From positions 62,001-126,000 of the forward strand of contig CANMLW010000003.1 of the NCBI GenBank assembly GCA_947498705.1: 64,000 bases of DNA, in the 5' to 3' direction. The position numbers were made by a program, and so were the translations under genes. Shown here in pieces: positions 1-9,797 of the stretch. The notes beneath the pieces were generated by a model. It was not told the origin of the DNA, did not search any database, and was given only the letters and a program-made list of their open reading frames with translations. Source of the DNA: an uncultured Aquimarina sp. (lineage in GTDB: Bacteria > Bacteroidota > Bacteroidia > Flavobacteriales > Flavobacteriaceae). Positions within the stretch are counted from its first letter, which is position 1. Every line of letters begins with the position of its first letter.

Positions 1-1988
1 CTGGTAGTGGTGTAGCTACTATATTAGAAGGAGTACGAGCCTATCTGGCAACCAATAAAGTCCCCAAAAATGATATTATCATTTGTATTACAGATGGTGA
101 AGAACTTGGGCTTAACGGGGCACAGCTTTTTACCAATAAACACCCTTGGGCAAAAAATGCGGGACTTATTCTCAATTTTGAGGCGAGAGGTAGTGGCGGT
201 AATTCCTATATGCTTATTGAAACCAATGGCAAAAACGGTAAAATGATTGATGAGTTTTCTAAAGCAGGTGTACAATACCCTGTTACCAACTCTCTGGCAT
301 ATAGTATCTATAAAATGTTACCAAATGACACCGATCTAACCGTTTGCAGAGAACTTGGCAATATCGAAGGCTTTAATTTTGCATTTATTGATGATCATTT
401 TGATTATCATACCGCCAATGATACCTGGGAAAATATGGACCTAAACACTTTACAACACCAGGGAAGTTATTTAATGCCTCTTCTTTCTTATTTTTCTGAA
501 ACCAATATTACATCGCTTTCTTCTGATCGTGATTACATTTATTTTAATGCTCCGATTTTTAAACTGATTAAATATCCTTTTAGTTGGATATATGGACTTC
601 TATTAGTAGCCATTCTTTTATTTATAGTATTAATTGTTTACGGAAAATTTAATTATCGAATTGATTTTAAAGAATCCCTCTTTGGTACAGGTGCCTTTCT
701 TTTGTGCCTCATCCTTGCCGGAGGTTTAACGTATGGAGGATGGCAATTACTAGGGCTTATTTATCCGCATTATAGCGAAATTCAACATGGATTCACTTAC
801 AACGGCTATCAGTACATTTCTATATTTGTTCTTTTATCTATTGGTATATGCTTTAAAGTATATGCAAGAATTAATAAAAGTGAAAATCAAGCTAGCTTGT
901 TAGTTGGTCCTTTATTGATATGGTTAGCTTTATGTACACTAGCAACCATATATCTAAAAGGTGCCAGTTATTTTATTATGATGGTGTTTTTTGGGTTGGT
1001 ATCCTTGTTTGTTATTATTAGACAAAAACAACCTAATCCATTTTTAATGGTGTTATTGGTATTTCCGGCAATTTATATTCTTGCACCGTTTATTGCCTCT
1101 TTTCCAGTAGCTCTTGGGCTTAAAATCTTATTCGTTTCTGCAGTTTTAACCGTTTTACTATTTGGATTATTACTACCCGTGGTTGGGTTTTATAAACGAA
1201 AAAGACTAATCGGCAACTTAGCTCTTCTTTTTGGTTTAGTCTTTTTAATAGGATCACATCTAAAATCAGATTTTACAGAAAAAAGGCAAAAGCCCAATAG
1301 TCTGGTCTATATTTTGGATGCTAATCAAAATAAAGCAGTTTGGGCAACTTATGACAAAACACTCGACAACTGGAGCAAAAACTACATTAATCCAGAAGAG
1401 AACATTGCTGCCACTTATACCAACACAAATGCATTTCAGAGCAAATATGGGAAGTCCTTTGTGTATGCAAATCAAGCACCTATAAAAAATATTGTATATC
1501 CCAAATTAGAAATTGGTAAAGACACCCTCATTGGTAACCAAAGACATCTTAATCTATGTATCGCTCCACAAAGGGATATGCAGCGAATAGACATTTATAC
1601 AGAAACCCTATTTAATTTTGATACATTGTATGCAAATAAAGTGACATCTCGTGATTTTGAGTACAGTGGTACTACTTATAATGCTTTTACAAAAAGGTGG
1701 AGCCCTAATTTATTGAGTTATCACGCCATAAATAATGAACCTCTTGAACTTGAAATGACTTTTCATAAAGATTCATTACCAAAATTTATCGTATATGAAT
1801 CTTCATTTGATCTATTAACCAATGACCTTTTTTCAATACCGGAAAGAGATAAAAATATGATGCCTAAACCTTTTGTTGTAAATGATGCTATTATTATTAA
1901 AAAGGATCTGGCGATAGCACCCTATCAAGTAAAAAAGAAGGATACTTTATTTAATACAGAACAAACTACCTCACAAAACGTACAATAA
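1..1988 (+). CDS. M28 family peptidase with C-terminal membrane region (5' end missing)
   Basis: The reading frame is open from base 3, so the start lies before the window. The first visible residues include TDGEELGLNGAQLF and LNFEARGSGG, which match the metal-binding Glu region and following strand of zinc M28 aminopeptidases. After the peptidase part come roughly eight to nine hydrophobic segments and then a soluble tail of about 230 residues. This peptidase plus multi-pass membrane layout is known from bacterial and eukaryotic (Fxna-like) M28 proteins. It is probably a membrane-anchored exopeptidase acting outside the cytoplasm. The stop codon lies inside a strong hairpin. The family call is firm; substrate is unknown, and the N-terminal zinc ligands cannot be checked here. 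Confidence 0.85.
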   Translation, partial: GSGVATILEGVRAYLATNKVPKNDIIICITDGEELGLNGAQLFTNKHPWAKNAGLILNFEARGSGGNSYMLIETNGKNGKMIDEFSKAGVQYPVTNSLAYSIYKMLPNDTDLTVCRELGNIEGFNFAFIDDHFDYHTANDTWENMDLNTLQHQGSYLMPLLSYFSETNITSLSSDRDYIYFNAPIFKLIKYPFSWIYGLLLVAILLFIVLIVYGKFNYRIDFKESLFGTGAFLLCLILAGGLTYGGWQLLGLIYPHYSEIQHGFTYNGYQYISIFVLLSIGICFKVYARINKSENQASLLVGPLLIWLALCTLATIYLKGASYFIMMVFFGLVSLFVIIRQKQPNPFLMVLLVFPAIYILAPFIASFPVALGLKILFVSAVLTVLLFGLLLPVVGFYKRKRLIGNLALLFGLVFLIGSHLKSDFTEKRQKPNSLVYILDANQNKAVWATYDKTLDNWSKNYINPEENIAATYTNTNAFQSKYGKSFVYANQAPIKNIVYPKLEIGKDTLIGNQRHLNLCIAPQRDMQRIDIYTETLFNFDTLYANKVTSRDFEYSGTTYNAFTKRWSPNLLSYHAINNEPLELEMTFHKDSLPKFIVYESSFDLLTNDLFSIPERDKNMMPKPFVVNDAIIIKKDLAIAPYQVKKKDTLFNTEQTTSQNVQ

Positions 1989-2019
1989 TTTAAGTTATTC
2001 TTAAATTATTGTACGTTTT
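1975..2019. terminator. Bidirectional terminator hairpin
   Basis: A perfect 20-bp inverted repeat (1975-1994 and 2000-2019) with a 5-base loop TTATT. The outer pairs are an A-run opposite a T-run, so it can end transcription from both sides. It overlaps the last codons of the M28 gene and sits just after the convergent small peptide gene. Confidence 0.8.
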
Positions 2020-2029
2020 AATAAAATAT

Positions 2030-2185
2030 TTAGAGCTCATTAATTATTGATTCGCTACTTTCTTTTGTTATTGAAATTTCTGATAAAGTGGGTCTAGTTG
2101 TTCCTCCAACCACTGAACATAAAGATTTTTTAGAAATAATATTCAATTCTCCTTTTTTAATAACACCTATCGATAATTTGTTCAT
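2030..2185 (-). CDS. Small double-glycine leader peptide (51 aa)
   Basis: A 51-residue frame with an ATG start, ending just before the shared bidirectional hairpin. The N-terminal half (MNKLSIGVIKKGELNIISKK) leads to a CSVVGG motif at residues 23-28, the pattern of Bacteroidota natural-product precursor leaders (Lys/Leu-rich, then a hydrophobic pair and GG). The remaining 23 residues (TTRPTLSEISITKESSES and a short tail) are rich in Ser/Thr and have no Cys. No maturation or export gene is adjacent. It is too short for routine gene callers. Expression and processing are inferred only; the frame could still be chance, though the leader pattern argues against that. Confidence 0.5.
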   Translation of the reverse strand: MNKLSIGVIKKGELNIISKKSLCSVVGGTTRPTLSEISITKESSESIINEL

Positions 2186-2462
2186 CCTAATTTAAATTTA
2201 TTTTAAGCACCTACTCTATTAAAGGCTTTTCGATTTCCGCCTAATTTTTCAAAAAAAACATTTTAACACCTCAATAATATTCTGTTGTACAAAACATTAA
2301 CAAGAAAACTAAAAGAACTCTCAAAAGCTACTTTATTACCATTACGAAATAGATAAAAATAAATTACTTGCAGTACCTTGATCAGTTTTGGAGTTCTATT
2401 AGTAAGTGTCAATAGTACTATAAATGTTACCTTTTAAATTAGGTTTTGTTCTAGTTTGTCCT

Positions 2463-2891
2463 TTAATACTCATACAAAACACTTTCATCAGAATTAGTAA
2501 TAGTTAGCTGTACTTGATTGCCATCAACCTTTAGGCTAGAAATATCAAAAGTTATATCTTTTGTAATGAAAGCTTGACATGCTTCTTCATTTTTTAACGA
2601 CAATCTTAAGTTTCTTTGAGGAGGTATAGACTCTAGGATATCCTCTGAATCAATTAATTTAAGCTCCCAACTATCTCCACTACATCCACTTGAACCAAAA
2701 TTAATTTTTAAACAATTATTTTCAATAGTTAAACTATTAATTGTCAATTGGTCAGATGGAGCATCTGAATATTGTTTAGCACTAATTATTGTTGTAAGCC
2801 CACAACTATCATTTGAGGATTCATCATCATCATTTGAACAACTTAAAATTGTTAATCCGACTAAAATAAACGTCACTACTTTATTCATCAT
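2463..2891 (-). CDS. Hypothetical lipoprotein (142 aa)
   Basis: Begins with a short hydrophobic signal ending in the lipobox ILSC (Cys about residue 18), followed by SNDDDESSND. Acidic residues right after the lipid-anchored Cys resemble the surface-export signal of Flavobacteriia lipoproteins, so an outer-membrane, possibly surface location is inferred. The mature part has three further Cys (in SCGL, NNCL and SGCSG) plus one in EEACQ and looks beta-rich. I do not recognise a domain. It stands alone, with about 100 bp to the M28 gene and 277 bp to the small peptide gene. Two adjacent ATG codons could serve as start. Confidence 0.7.
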   Translation of the reverse strand: MMNKVVTFILVGLTILSCSNDDDESSNDSCGLTTIISAKQYSDAPSDQLTINSLTIENNCLKINFGSSGCSGDSWELKLIDSEDILESIPPQRNLRLSLKNEEACQAFITKDITFDISSLKVDGNQVQLTITNSDESVLYEY

Positions 2892-2986
2892 AAATAGTAT
2901 ATTTATTTATTAGATGGATTTCCTGCAAGTGGTTGCGTTCAATACGCAGTAATAAGTGGTAACAAATTAATAAAATGAACCTATAC

Positions 2987-3976
2987 CTATCTAGATTTAG
3001 ATAAAGTAGCATCTACCTCTGCAAATACAGAAATAATAAGCTTAACTACCTTGGTATAAAACACAGGCATTACACCTTTAAACTCATCGGTGTGCCTATG
3101 ATAATCGGGGTGATCTTCTTCTCCAAAATAAAGAAACGGAATATCTATATTATGAAAAGGTCCATGATCAGACGCCTTGGTCCAATCATCTTTGCCATCT
3201 GACCCATCATGGCCTTGTGATAATTTGATATCTGTAGGGTTCTTAAAATCCTTTAATACACTTTTTAAAATATCATTGTATCGAGCTCCCACCACATACA
3301 ATTCATTATTTATATTTCTGCTAATCATATCCATATTGATATTCAGAACAATATCATCCTTGGCAATCGGCATATTTTCAACAAAATACTTTGCTCCTGC
3401 CAGACCTAGTTCTTCTGCATCAAACGCGGCCAAAATCACCGTATGTTTTGGCGGGTTTTTCTTAAAATATTCTGCGAACGATACCAAAGCAGCAACTCCA
3501 GAGGCATTATCATCGGCTCCGTTGTATATTTTATCATTTATTATACCCAGATGATCATAATGTGCACTTACCACTATATACTTATCTGGATGTACGGTCC
3601 CTGCTATTTTTCCCAAAACATTAATTCCTGCATGTGGGTATTCTTTATTCTTATGACTAAAATTAAAAGATTGCTCAAAAGAATCTTTTATAGGTAGCAC
3701 ATTTAACTTTTTAAATTCGTTTATGATAAAAGTTCTTGCAAGAGCATTTCCTTTTTCACCAGTTTTACGGCCTTCGTAACGATCAGATGACAATTCTTTT
3801 AACCTTGTTATCAATGCAACTTCATCAAATAAAGATGTAATCTCTTCCTTTTGACTGATACTGGTTTCTTTAGAAGTTTCAGTTTCTGTTTTTTCCTGTG
3901 CTTTAGATTTGCAGCTTAAAAAACTTACGAGTATAATAAAGATCAAAACTGTGGCGCGCGATACTATTTGTTTCAT
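2987..3976 (-). CDS. M28 family zinc aminopeptidase, lipoprotein
   Basis: A 329-residue enzyme. The start at MKQIVSRATV is preferred because the longer frame begins inside the sdhB terminator. A signal ends in FLSCKSK, a lipobox. Zinc-ligand motifs of M28 peptidases follow: VSAHYDHLG (His), GADDNASGV (bridging Asp), FDAEELGLAG (Glu-Glu), NMDMISRN (Asp) and SDHGPFH (His), so the full set is present and the enzyme should be active. It probably removes N-terminal residues from peptides in the periplasm or at the surface. It lies downstream of sdhB in the same direction but behind a terminator, so it is likely its own unit. Substrate specificity is unknown. Confidence 0.9.
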   Translation of the reverse strand: MKQIVSRATVLIFIILVSFLSCKSKAQEKTETETSKETSISQKEEITSLFDEVALITRLKELSSDRYEGRKTGEKGNALARTFIINEFKKLNVLPIKDSFEQSFNFSHKNKEYPHAGINVLGKIAGTVHPDKYIVVSAHYDHLGIINDKIYNGADDNASGVAALVSFAEYFKKNPPKHTVILAAFDAEELGLAGAKYFVENMPIAKDDIVLNINMDMISRNINNELYVVGARYNDILKSVLKDFKNPTDIKLSQGHDGSDGKDDWTKASDHGPFHNIDIPFLYFGEEDHPDYHRHTDEFKGVMPVFYTKVVKLIISVFAEVDATLSKSR

Positions 3977-4005
3977 TATTTTTTTATTATTGATTGTAAA
4001 TATAG

Positions 4006-4042
4006 CAAAAAACAACCCCCTAATCATTCATTGATTAGGGGG
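4006..4042 (-). terminator. Rho-independent terminator of the sdh operon
   Basis: An 11-bp perfect stem (CCCCCTAATCA at 4016-4026 against 4032-4042, loop TTCAT) followed on the minus strand by TTGTTTTTTG. It lies 40 bp past the sdhB stop. Confidence 0.85.
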
Positions 4043-4081
4043 CTGATATATTATAAAAGTTATTTTCTAATAAAAAGATAG

Positions 4082-4828
4082 TTACCCTTTCAAACTTGCT
4101 TTTAAATACTCACGATTCATACGAGCAATATTTTCTAAAGAAATTCCTTTAGGACATTCTATTTCGCAAGCCCCGGTATTAGTACAGTTACCAAAACCTT
4201 CTTCATCCATTTGGTTTACCATAGCCAGTACACGTTCTGTAGCTTCTACTTTACCTTGTGGCAATAGCGCATATTGCGAAACTTTTGCAGAGGTAAACAA
4301 CATTGCAGATGCGTTTTTACAAGCTGCAACACAGGCTCCACAACCAATACAGGTAGCTGCATTAAAAGCGTCGTCTGCATCTTCTTTATTAATTGGGATT
4401 GCATTTGCATCTATAGTATTTCCCGAAGTATTTACAGAAACATATCCTCCAGCATGCTGGATTCTATCAAAAGCACTTCGATCTACCATCAAGTCTTTTA
4501 CAACCGGAAACGCTTTGGCTCTAAAAGGTTCTATAAAAATGGTATCCCCGTCATTAAACATACGCATATGCAATTGACAAGTAGTTACCAAACGGTCTGG
4601 ACCATGTGGTTCCCCATTTATTTGCAATGAACAAGCCCCACATATACCTTCTCTACAGTCATGGTCAAATACTACAGGCTCATCACCTTTGTTGATTAAT
4701 TCTTCGTTTAACACGTCTAACATTTCTAAAAAAGACATGTCTCCTTCAATTCCAGATATTGGATATTCTACTATCTTTCCTTGAGACTTAGCATCTTTTT
4801 GACGCCATATTTTTAGTGTAAGATTCAT
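4082..4828 (-). CDS. sdhB: Succinate dehydrogenase/fumarate reductase iron-sulfur subunit
   Basis: 248 residues, the usual size. It transfers electrons from the flavin in SdhA to quinone through three iron-sulfur clusters. The N-terminal ferredoxin fold carries the 2Fe-2S ligands in [10 protein letters not shown] and a later TTCQLH. The C-terminal domain has [14 protein letters not shown] and [15 protein letters not shown] for the 4Fe-4S and 3Fe-4S clusters. It is the last gene of sdhCAB, only 7 bp after sdhA. The gene order and single cytochrome subunit are typical of Bacteroidota. Whether it works as succinate dehydrogenase or fumarate reductase cannot be read from sequence; the oxidative direction is likely in an aerobic flavobacterium. 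Confidence 0.97.
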   Translation of the reverse strand: MNLTLKIWRQKDAKSQGKIVEYPISGIEGDMSFLEMLDVLNEELINKGDEPVVFDHDCREGICGACSLQINGEPHGPDRLVTTCQLHMRMFNDGDTIFIEPFRAKAFPVVKDLMVDRSAFDRIQHAGGYVSVNTSGNTIDANAIPINKEDADDAFNAATCIGCGACVAACKNASAMLFTSAKVSQYALLPQGKVEATERVLAMVNQMDEEGFGNCTNTGACEIECPKGISLENIARMNREYLKASLKG

Positions 4829-4835
4829 AGCTTTT

Positions 4836-6851
4836 TTATTTATAAGAACGTGTTTTTAATTCAATATTTTCGAAAGTAAGTTCCTCCTTATGCAAAGTTG
4901 CATCTTTTGGTTCTCCTTTATACTCCCATGCAGCAACATACTTGAAGTTTTGATCATCACGTAGTGCTTCTCCTTTTTGCTCTCCATCTTGCTCTACAGA
5001 TTCTTCTCTAAAGTGTCCTCCACAGGATTCATTACGATGTAATGCATCTTTTGCAAATAACTCTCCTAACTCTAAGAAATCTGCAACTCTTCCTGCTTTT
5101 TCTAATTCTGGGTTCATGCTATCTGCAGTTCCTGGTACTTTTACGTTTTTCCAGAAATCTTCTCGTAATGCCGCAATCTCATCGATCGCTTCTTTTAATC
5201 CTTGTTCATTACGAGACATTCCACATTTGTTCCACATGATTTTACCTAATTTCTTATGGTAATAATCTACAGAATGCTGTCCTGATCCACCCATTAGTTT
5301 TGTGATACGATCAGTCACTTCTTTTTCTGCCTGATCAAATTCTGGAGTATCGGTTGGTATTTTTCCAGTACGAATATCTTTAGACAAATAGTCTCCGATA
5401 GTATATGGTAATACAAAATAACCATCTGCCAGACCTTGCATCAATGCAGAAGCTCCTAATCGGTTAGCACCATGATCAGAGAAATTTGCTTCTCCTGCGG
5501 CATAACATCCAGGAACGGTCGTTTGCAAGTTATAATCTACCCATAATCCTCCCATCGTATAATGTACCGCGGGATAGATCATCATTGGCGTTTTATATGG
5601 ATTTTCGTCTACGATCTTTTCATACATTTGGAAAAGGTTTCCATACTTATTCTCGATTACCTCTTCGCCAAGCTTAGTGATTTCTGCTGCAGAAGGATTT
5701 TCTATACCAGAAGTTAATGCTTTTTCTTTTCCGTAACGTTGTATCGCCGAAGCAAAATCAAGATAAACAGCTTCTCCCGTTTTATTGACACCAAAACCAG
5801 CATCACAACGCTCTTTTGCTGCTCTAGAAGCTACATCACGAGGTACCAGGTTACCAAATGCCGGGTAACGACGTTCCAGATAATAATCTCTTTCTTCTTC
5901 TGATAACTGTGTTGGTTTTAATTTACCAGCACGTATTGCTTCAGAATCTTCAATTCTTTTAGGTACCCAAATACGCCCATCATTACGCAATGATTCTGAC
6001 ATCAATGTTAATTTTGACTGATGGTCTCCCGATACAGGGATACACGTTGGGTGAATTTGAGTATAACATGGGTTCGCGAAAAACGCACCTCTTCTGTGCG
6101 CTCTCCAGGCTGCCATTACATTACTTCCCATGGCATTGGTACTTAAGAAAAATACATTACCATATCCTCCACTTGCCAACACCACTGCATGTGCAGCATG
6201 ACGCTCTATTTCTCCTGTAACCAGATTACGAGCGATAATACCTCTTGCTTTTCCGTCTACTTTCACCAAATCCAACATTTCGTGACGATTAAAAGACTGT
6301 ATTTTTCCTCTATTGATTTGACGGTTCATGGCAGAATATGCTCCTAGCAATAGCTGCTGACCTGTTTGTCCTTTTGCATAAAATGTACGAGATACCAATA
6401 CCCCTCCAAACGAACGGTTATCTAGTAACCCTCCATATTCTCTTGCAAATGGTACTCCTTGTGCAACACATTGATCGATAATGTTTGCAGAAACCTCTGC
6501 TAATCGATATACGTTTGCCTCACGAGACCTATAATCTCCTCCTTTTACTGTGTCATAAAATAAACGGTAATCAGAATCACCGTCTCCTTGATAATTTTTT
6601 GCTGCATTGATTCCTCCTTGTGCAGCAATCGAGTGCGCACGACGTGGAGAATCAGAATAACAAAATGTCTTTACATTATAGCCAAGTTCTGCTAATGTAG
6701 CAGCAGCACTTCCTCCTGCTAATCCAGTTCCTACAACAATAACATCGATATTACGTTTGTTGGCTGGATTTACCAGGTTAATGGTATTTTTATGTTTTGT
6801 CCACTTATCTGCCAGTGGACCTTCTGGTATTTTAGAATCTAAAATTGACAT
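4836..6851 (-). CDS. sdhA: Succinate dehydrogenase/fumarate reductase flavoprotein subunit
   Basis: 671 residues, the long form found in Bacteroidota and epsilon-type enzymes. It oxidises succinate to fumarate (or the reverse) on a covalent FAD. The FAD-binding [18 protein letters not shown] is near residue 42, and [14 protein letters not shown] contains the His that normally attaches FAD. Substrate-site motifs [10 protein letters not shown] and [15 protein letters not shown] are intact. It lies between sdhC (13 bp gap) and sdhB (7 bp gap), so the three form one transcript. A homologue with fumarate reductase direction is possible but the subunit call is secure. Confidence 0.97.
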   Translation of the reverse strand: MSILDSKIPEGPLADKWTKHKNTINLVNPANKRNIDVIVVGTGLAGGSAAATLAELGYNVKTFCYSDSPRRAHSIAAQGGINAAKNYQGDGDSDYRLFYDTVKGGDYRSREANVYRLAEVSANIIDQCVAQGVPFAREYGGLLDNRSFGGVLVSRTFYAKGQTGQQLLLGAYSAMNRQINRGKIQSFNRHEMLDLVKVDGKARGIIARNLVTGEIERHAAHAVVLASGGYGNVFFLSTNAMGSNVMAAWRAHRRGAFFANPCYTQIHPTCIPVSGDHQSKLTLMSESLRNDGRIWVPKRIEDSEAIRAGKLKPTQLSEEERDYYLERRYPAFGNLVPRDVASRAAKERCDAGFGVNKTGEAVYLDFASAIQRYGKEKALTSGIENPSAAEITKLGEEVIENKYGNLFQMYEKIVDENPYKTPMMIYPAVHYTMGGLWVDYNLQTTVPGCYAAGEANFSDHGANRLGASALMQGLADGYFVLPYTIGDYLSKDIRTGKIPTDTPEFDQAEKEVTDRITKLMGGSGQHSVDYYHKKLGKIMWNKCGMSRNEQGLKEAIDEIAALREDFWKNVKVPGTADSMNPELEKAGRVADFLELGELFAKDALHRNESCGGHFREESVEQDGEQKGEALRDDQNFKYVAAWEYKGEPKDATLHKEELTFENIELKTRSYK

Positions 6852-6864
6852 ACTAGTGGTGTTT

Positions 6865-7524
6865 TTAATGCGTAAAATGAAGTACTAAAGCAACAATAAT
6901 AAACCCTACAGGTATTACTATGGCAAAAGCCTTAGCAAATTTTGTTGCAGCTACAGAATACTTATTATTAAATCCTACAGACTGGAATGAAGATGCGAAT
7001 CCATGCCATAAGTGCAATGCTAAAAACACAAATGAAATTACATACAATCCTGTACGAATCGGACTTTCGAATTTGTGTAATAACTCTCCGTAATAACGAG
7101 TTGGATCTTCTGGAGCAAATTCTACATACTTATAAACAATTTCTGGAACCCAGAAATCATAAAAATGTAATCCTAAAAATGCAAGAATCACCAATCCAGA
7201 ATAAATCATATTTCTTGACATCCAGGATGCATTGGCTCCTCCGTTATACTTAGCATACTTAACCGCTCTAGCGTTTTTATTTTTAAGCTCTAATACAAAC
7301 CCCATTACAAAATGAAAAATCACCCCAAAAATAAGTACAGGTTGTAAGACAAACTGAACCACTGGGTTGGTTCCCATAAAATGAGATAAGTCATTGAATG
7401 TATCTGCACTAAAAATTGAAGTAAAATTGATGGTAAAGTGTTGTAATAAGAAGAAAACTAAGAAGAGTCCGGATAATGCCATGGCAACTTTTCTAGCTAT
7501 TGAAGATTTTATCAATCCACTCAT
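6865..7524 (-). CDS. sdhC: Succinate dehydrogenase cytochrome b subunit
   Basis: 219 residues with five predicted membrane helices, matching the single large dihaem cytochrome b subunit of the B-type (Wolinella FrdC-like) enzymes; no separate sdhD is needed or present. His residues in [23 protein letters not shown] and LALHLWHGF are placed in helices and are the likely haem ligands. It anchors SdhAB to the inner membrane and passes electrons to menaquinone. It is the first gene of the operon and has a good promoter just upstream. Confidence 0.93.
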   Translation of the reverse strand: MSGLIKSSIARKVAMALSGLFLVFFLLQHFTINFTSIFSADTFNDLSHFMGTNPVVQFVLQPVLIFGVIFHFVMGFVLELKNKNARAVKYAKYNGGANASWMSRNMIYSGLVILAFLGLHFYDFWVPEIVYKYVEFAPEDPTRYYGELLHKFESPIRTGLYVISFVFLALHLWHGFASSFQSVGFNNKYSVAATKFAKAFAIVIPVGFIIVALVLHFTH

Positions 7525-7551
7525 TATTAAAATGTTTAATTAGTTGTTGCG

Positions 7552-7582
7552 CAAAAATAGGGTTCAAAGCCATTTTAGCCAA
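7552..7582 (-). promoter_or_regulatory. Promoter of sdhCAB
   Basis: On the minus strand a perfect Bacteroidota -7 box TATTTTTG (7559-7552) has a TTG -33 element (7582-7580) 20 bp before it. The predicted transcript would start about 20 bases before the sdhC ATG. Sequence match only. Confidence 0.6.
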
Positions 7583-7800
7583 GTTTTATAGAGTCTTTAT
7601 TTCGCTATTTATAATGAATATAAAGAAGAAAAGTATATTATTTAACAAGAAGCTCTTACCAGACTTAAATCTTAATTTTTAACCCAAAAAACAGATTCTA
7701 CTTTGTTTCGGTTCTCTCTATTTTTTTATAAAATTTTCTATAAAGATGTAATAAAATGAAATCGGCCTTACTAAAAGAGTAAATTATAAATAGTATTATC

Positions 7801-8679
7801 ATGAAAACTTTACAACTATCTTTTATTAGCTTTCTTATAACTTGTTCTCTTTGGGCACAAAAGACAGAACAACACAATTCATTTCATGTTACTGTACAAG
7901 GTAAAGGAGAAACTCTTTTTTTACTTCCTGGTTTATCCTGTTCTGCCAACGTCTGGAAAGAAACCATAAACAAGTTCAAAGATACTTATGAAATTCATAC
8001 TTTTACATTGGCCGGGTACGGTGGAGTATCTCCTGTTACCGAAGATAACATCTTAGCTACTATCAAAAAAGATCTAATAAAATATATTACTAAACATAGA
8101 TCTAAAAACAGCATTTTAATGGGACATAGTATTGGTGGATTTATGTCTTTATTATTGGCTATTGATAATGAAATTATCGTTTCAAAAATCATTGTGGTAG
8201 ATGCGTTACCATTTCTAGCGGGTCTTAATAATCCCAGTATTACCGAAGAAACGGTAAAATCATCCTACACGTCTATGAAAGATTCTTACCTAAGTATGAA
8301 TGATGAGGTTCTCAAACAAAACCTACAAAACGTGCTTAGCAGAATGATACGGGATACAACCAAAATCCATAATGTACTAAAGGATGCCATAAAATCAGAT
8401 CGTAGAACATTGGGAGTTACCGCTTTCGAAATGATGAGTACCGATTTGAGAACTTCTATTGCTTCTATTAAAATCCCAACTTTGGTAATGACGAATTGGA
8501 ATAAGGTGCACCCACAATTTCCTAATTTTACCAAAGACACCAAATTGTCTCTCTATAAGCAACAATATAAAAACTGTTCGAATTGCACTGTCGAAATGAT
8601 TGAAAAAGCAGAACATTTTATTATGTTAGACAACCCAGAAACTTTTTATACTTCGGCAACCAACTTTATAAGTAAATAA
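7801..8679 (+). CDS. Secreted alpha/beta hydrolase
   Basis: 292 residues with a cleavable signal (hydrophobic stretch ending CSLWAQ at about 20). The alpha/beta hydrolase fold is shown by LLPGLSCSANVW (oxyanion region), the nucleophile elbow MGHSIGGF with Ser about 110, and EKAEHFIMLDNP near the end with the catalytic His. The acid residue is not obvious. It probably cleaves an ester or a similar small substrate in the periplasm. The stop codon directly abuts the ATG of the downstream sigma factor, so the two must be cotranscribed, which is an unusual partnership. Substrate unknown. Confidence 0.85.
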   Translation: MKTLQLSFISFLITCSLWAQKTEQHNSFHVTVQGKGETLFLLPGLSCSANVWKETINKFKDTYEIHTFTLAGYGGVSPVTEDNILATIKKDLIKYITKHRSKNSILMGHSIGGFMSLLLAIDNEIIVSKIIVVDALPFLAGLNNPSITEETVKSSYTSMKDSYLSMNDEVLKQNLQNVLSRMIRDTTKIHNVLKDAIKSDRRTLGVTAFEMMSTDLRTSIASIKIPTLVMTNWNKVHPQFPNFTKDTKLSLYKQQYKNCSNCTVEMIEKAEHFIMLDNPETFYTSATNFISK

Positions 8680-9183
8680 ATGAAAAACACGGAGAGAGAA
8701 CAGCTATTTACTCAGGTTGTTACACTTCATAAAGATAAAATCTATCGTATTTGCTATGCCTATTTATACGAAAAAGATTTGGTAGAAGATCTTTATCAAG
8801 AAGTGTTGATTAATGTATGGAATGGTTTAAATAAGTTTAAAGGAAACGCACAACTTAGCACCTGGCTATATCGCGTAACACTAAATACGACCATCACTTT
8901 TAATAAAAAAAACAAAACGCACCAGCAATTATTCAGAAATAGTATCCCAGAAAATATAATCGAAAATGTTGATACTACAGAAACTCAGCAAGAATGTCGG
9001 GTGAACAAACTAATGCAATGTGTACAAAAACTAAAGGAAGAAGAACGTATCCTAATCAGTTTGGTTCTCGAAGAATTAAGCTATAAAGAAATTGCAGATG
9101 TACTAGGTATCGAAGTCAGTAATGTAGGGGCACGAATTAACAGAACGAAAAAGAAACTCTTAAAAATATACAACAATGAATGA
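8680..9183 (+). CDS. ECF-type RNA polymerase sigma factor
   Basis: 167 residues. Region 2 is visible as YAYLYEKDLVEDLYQEVLIN around residues 24-43 and region 4 as ELSYKEIADVLGIEVSNVG, a helix-turn-helix, around residues 127-145. This is the two-domain ECF layout that redirects RNA polymerase to a small regulon. It starts right after the hydrolase stop and overlaps the next gene by 8 bp. In Flavobacteriia an ECF gene is often followed by a membrane regulator, and the next protein may play that part. Target genes are unknown; self-regulation from upstream of the hydrolase is plausible. Confidence 0.92.
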   Translation: MKNTEREQLFTQVVTLHKDKIYRICYAYLYEKDLVEDLYQEVLINVWNGLNKFKGNAQLSTWLYRVTLNTTITFNKKNKTHQQLFRNSIPENIIENVDTTETQQECRVNKLMQCVQKLKEEERILISLVLEELSYKEIADVLGIEVSNVGARINRTKKKLLKIYNNE

Positions 9184-9772
9184 TTTTGATAAACTAAAAA
9201 AGGATTGGAAATCAGTCAAAACTACCACAACCGAATTGGGTGATGGTTCTAATTCTTTAATCGAAAGATTAAAAAAACTACAACGCAAAATTATAACAGG
9301 CAATATTATATCCAGCATTTTATTTATCCCTACAATTTTTATGGTGGGTTGGTTATGGACTGCTTATGAAAAAGGGAATACCCTTTTTTATGGAAGTCTG
9401 TTTTGTCTTGCAATCTTAATACTCTTTACCATCGGGATCTTTTGGTATCGTGTTCTTTTTTGGAAGACCCCTGAATTAGACAAAAATGTAAAATCTTTTG
9501 CTACTATTATGATCAAAAAACTATCCTATTATAAATGGATTACTAATATTTATATGCCTATCTATTCTGTTTTATTGACTGTTATTCTTTTTGCCTACTT
9601 TCAGACCATTCTTAAAGATGCTGACTTTTGGTTTTCCTTTTGGGCATACACCCTCACATTTGGTTGGGCAATAGGTGTTAGCTTTGTAGGTATTAAAAGA
9701 AAAAGAAAGAAAAATAAAAAAGAGATCGATCCTATTTTGCATGATTTAAAGCAGATAAAAGAAGCATTTTAA
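9176..9772 (+). CDS. Membrane protein cotranscribed with the ECF sigma factor
   Basis: 198 residues: a soluble N-terminus of about 40 residues (MNDFDKLKKDWKSV, then a Lys-rich helix), four predicted membrane helices (about 44-62, 72-92, 120-142, 150-170) and a basic tail. The 8-bp overlap with the sigma gene indicates translational coupling. By position it could be the anti-sigma or sensor component, with the short cytosolic head binding the sigma factor, but there is no zinc-binding anti-sigma motif (HxxxCxxC). I do not recognise a named family. Confidence 0.7.
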   Translation: MNDFDKLKKDWKSVKTTTTELGDGSNSLIERLKKLQRKIITGNIISSILFIPTIFMVGWLWTAYEKGNTLFYGSLFCLAILILFTIGIFWYRVLFWKTPELDKNVKSFATIMIKKLSYYKWITNIYMPIYSVLLTVILFAYFQTILKDADFWFSFWAYTLTFGWAIGVSFVGIKRKRKKNKKEIDPILHDLKQIKEAF

Positions 9773-9797
9773 ATCAAAATAAGTACTATTTTAGAGC

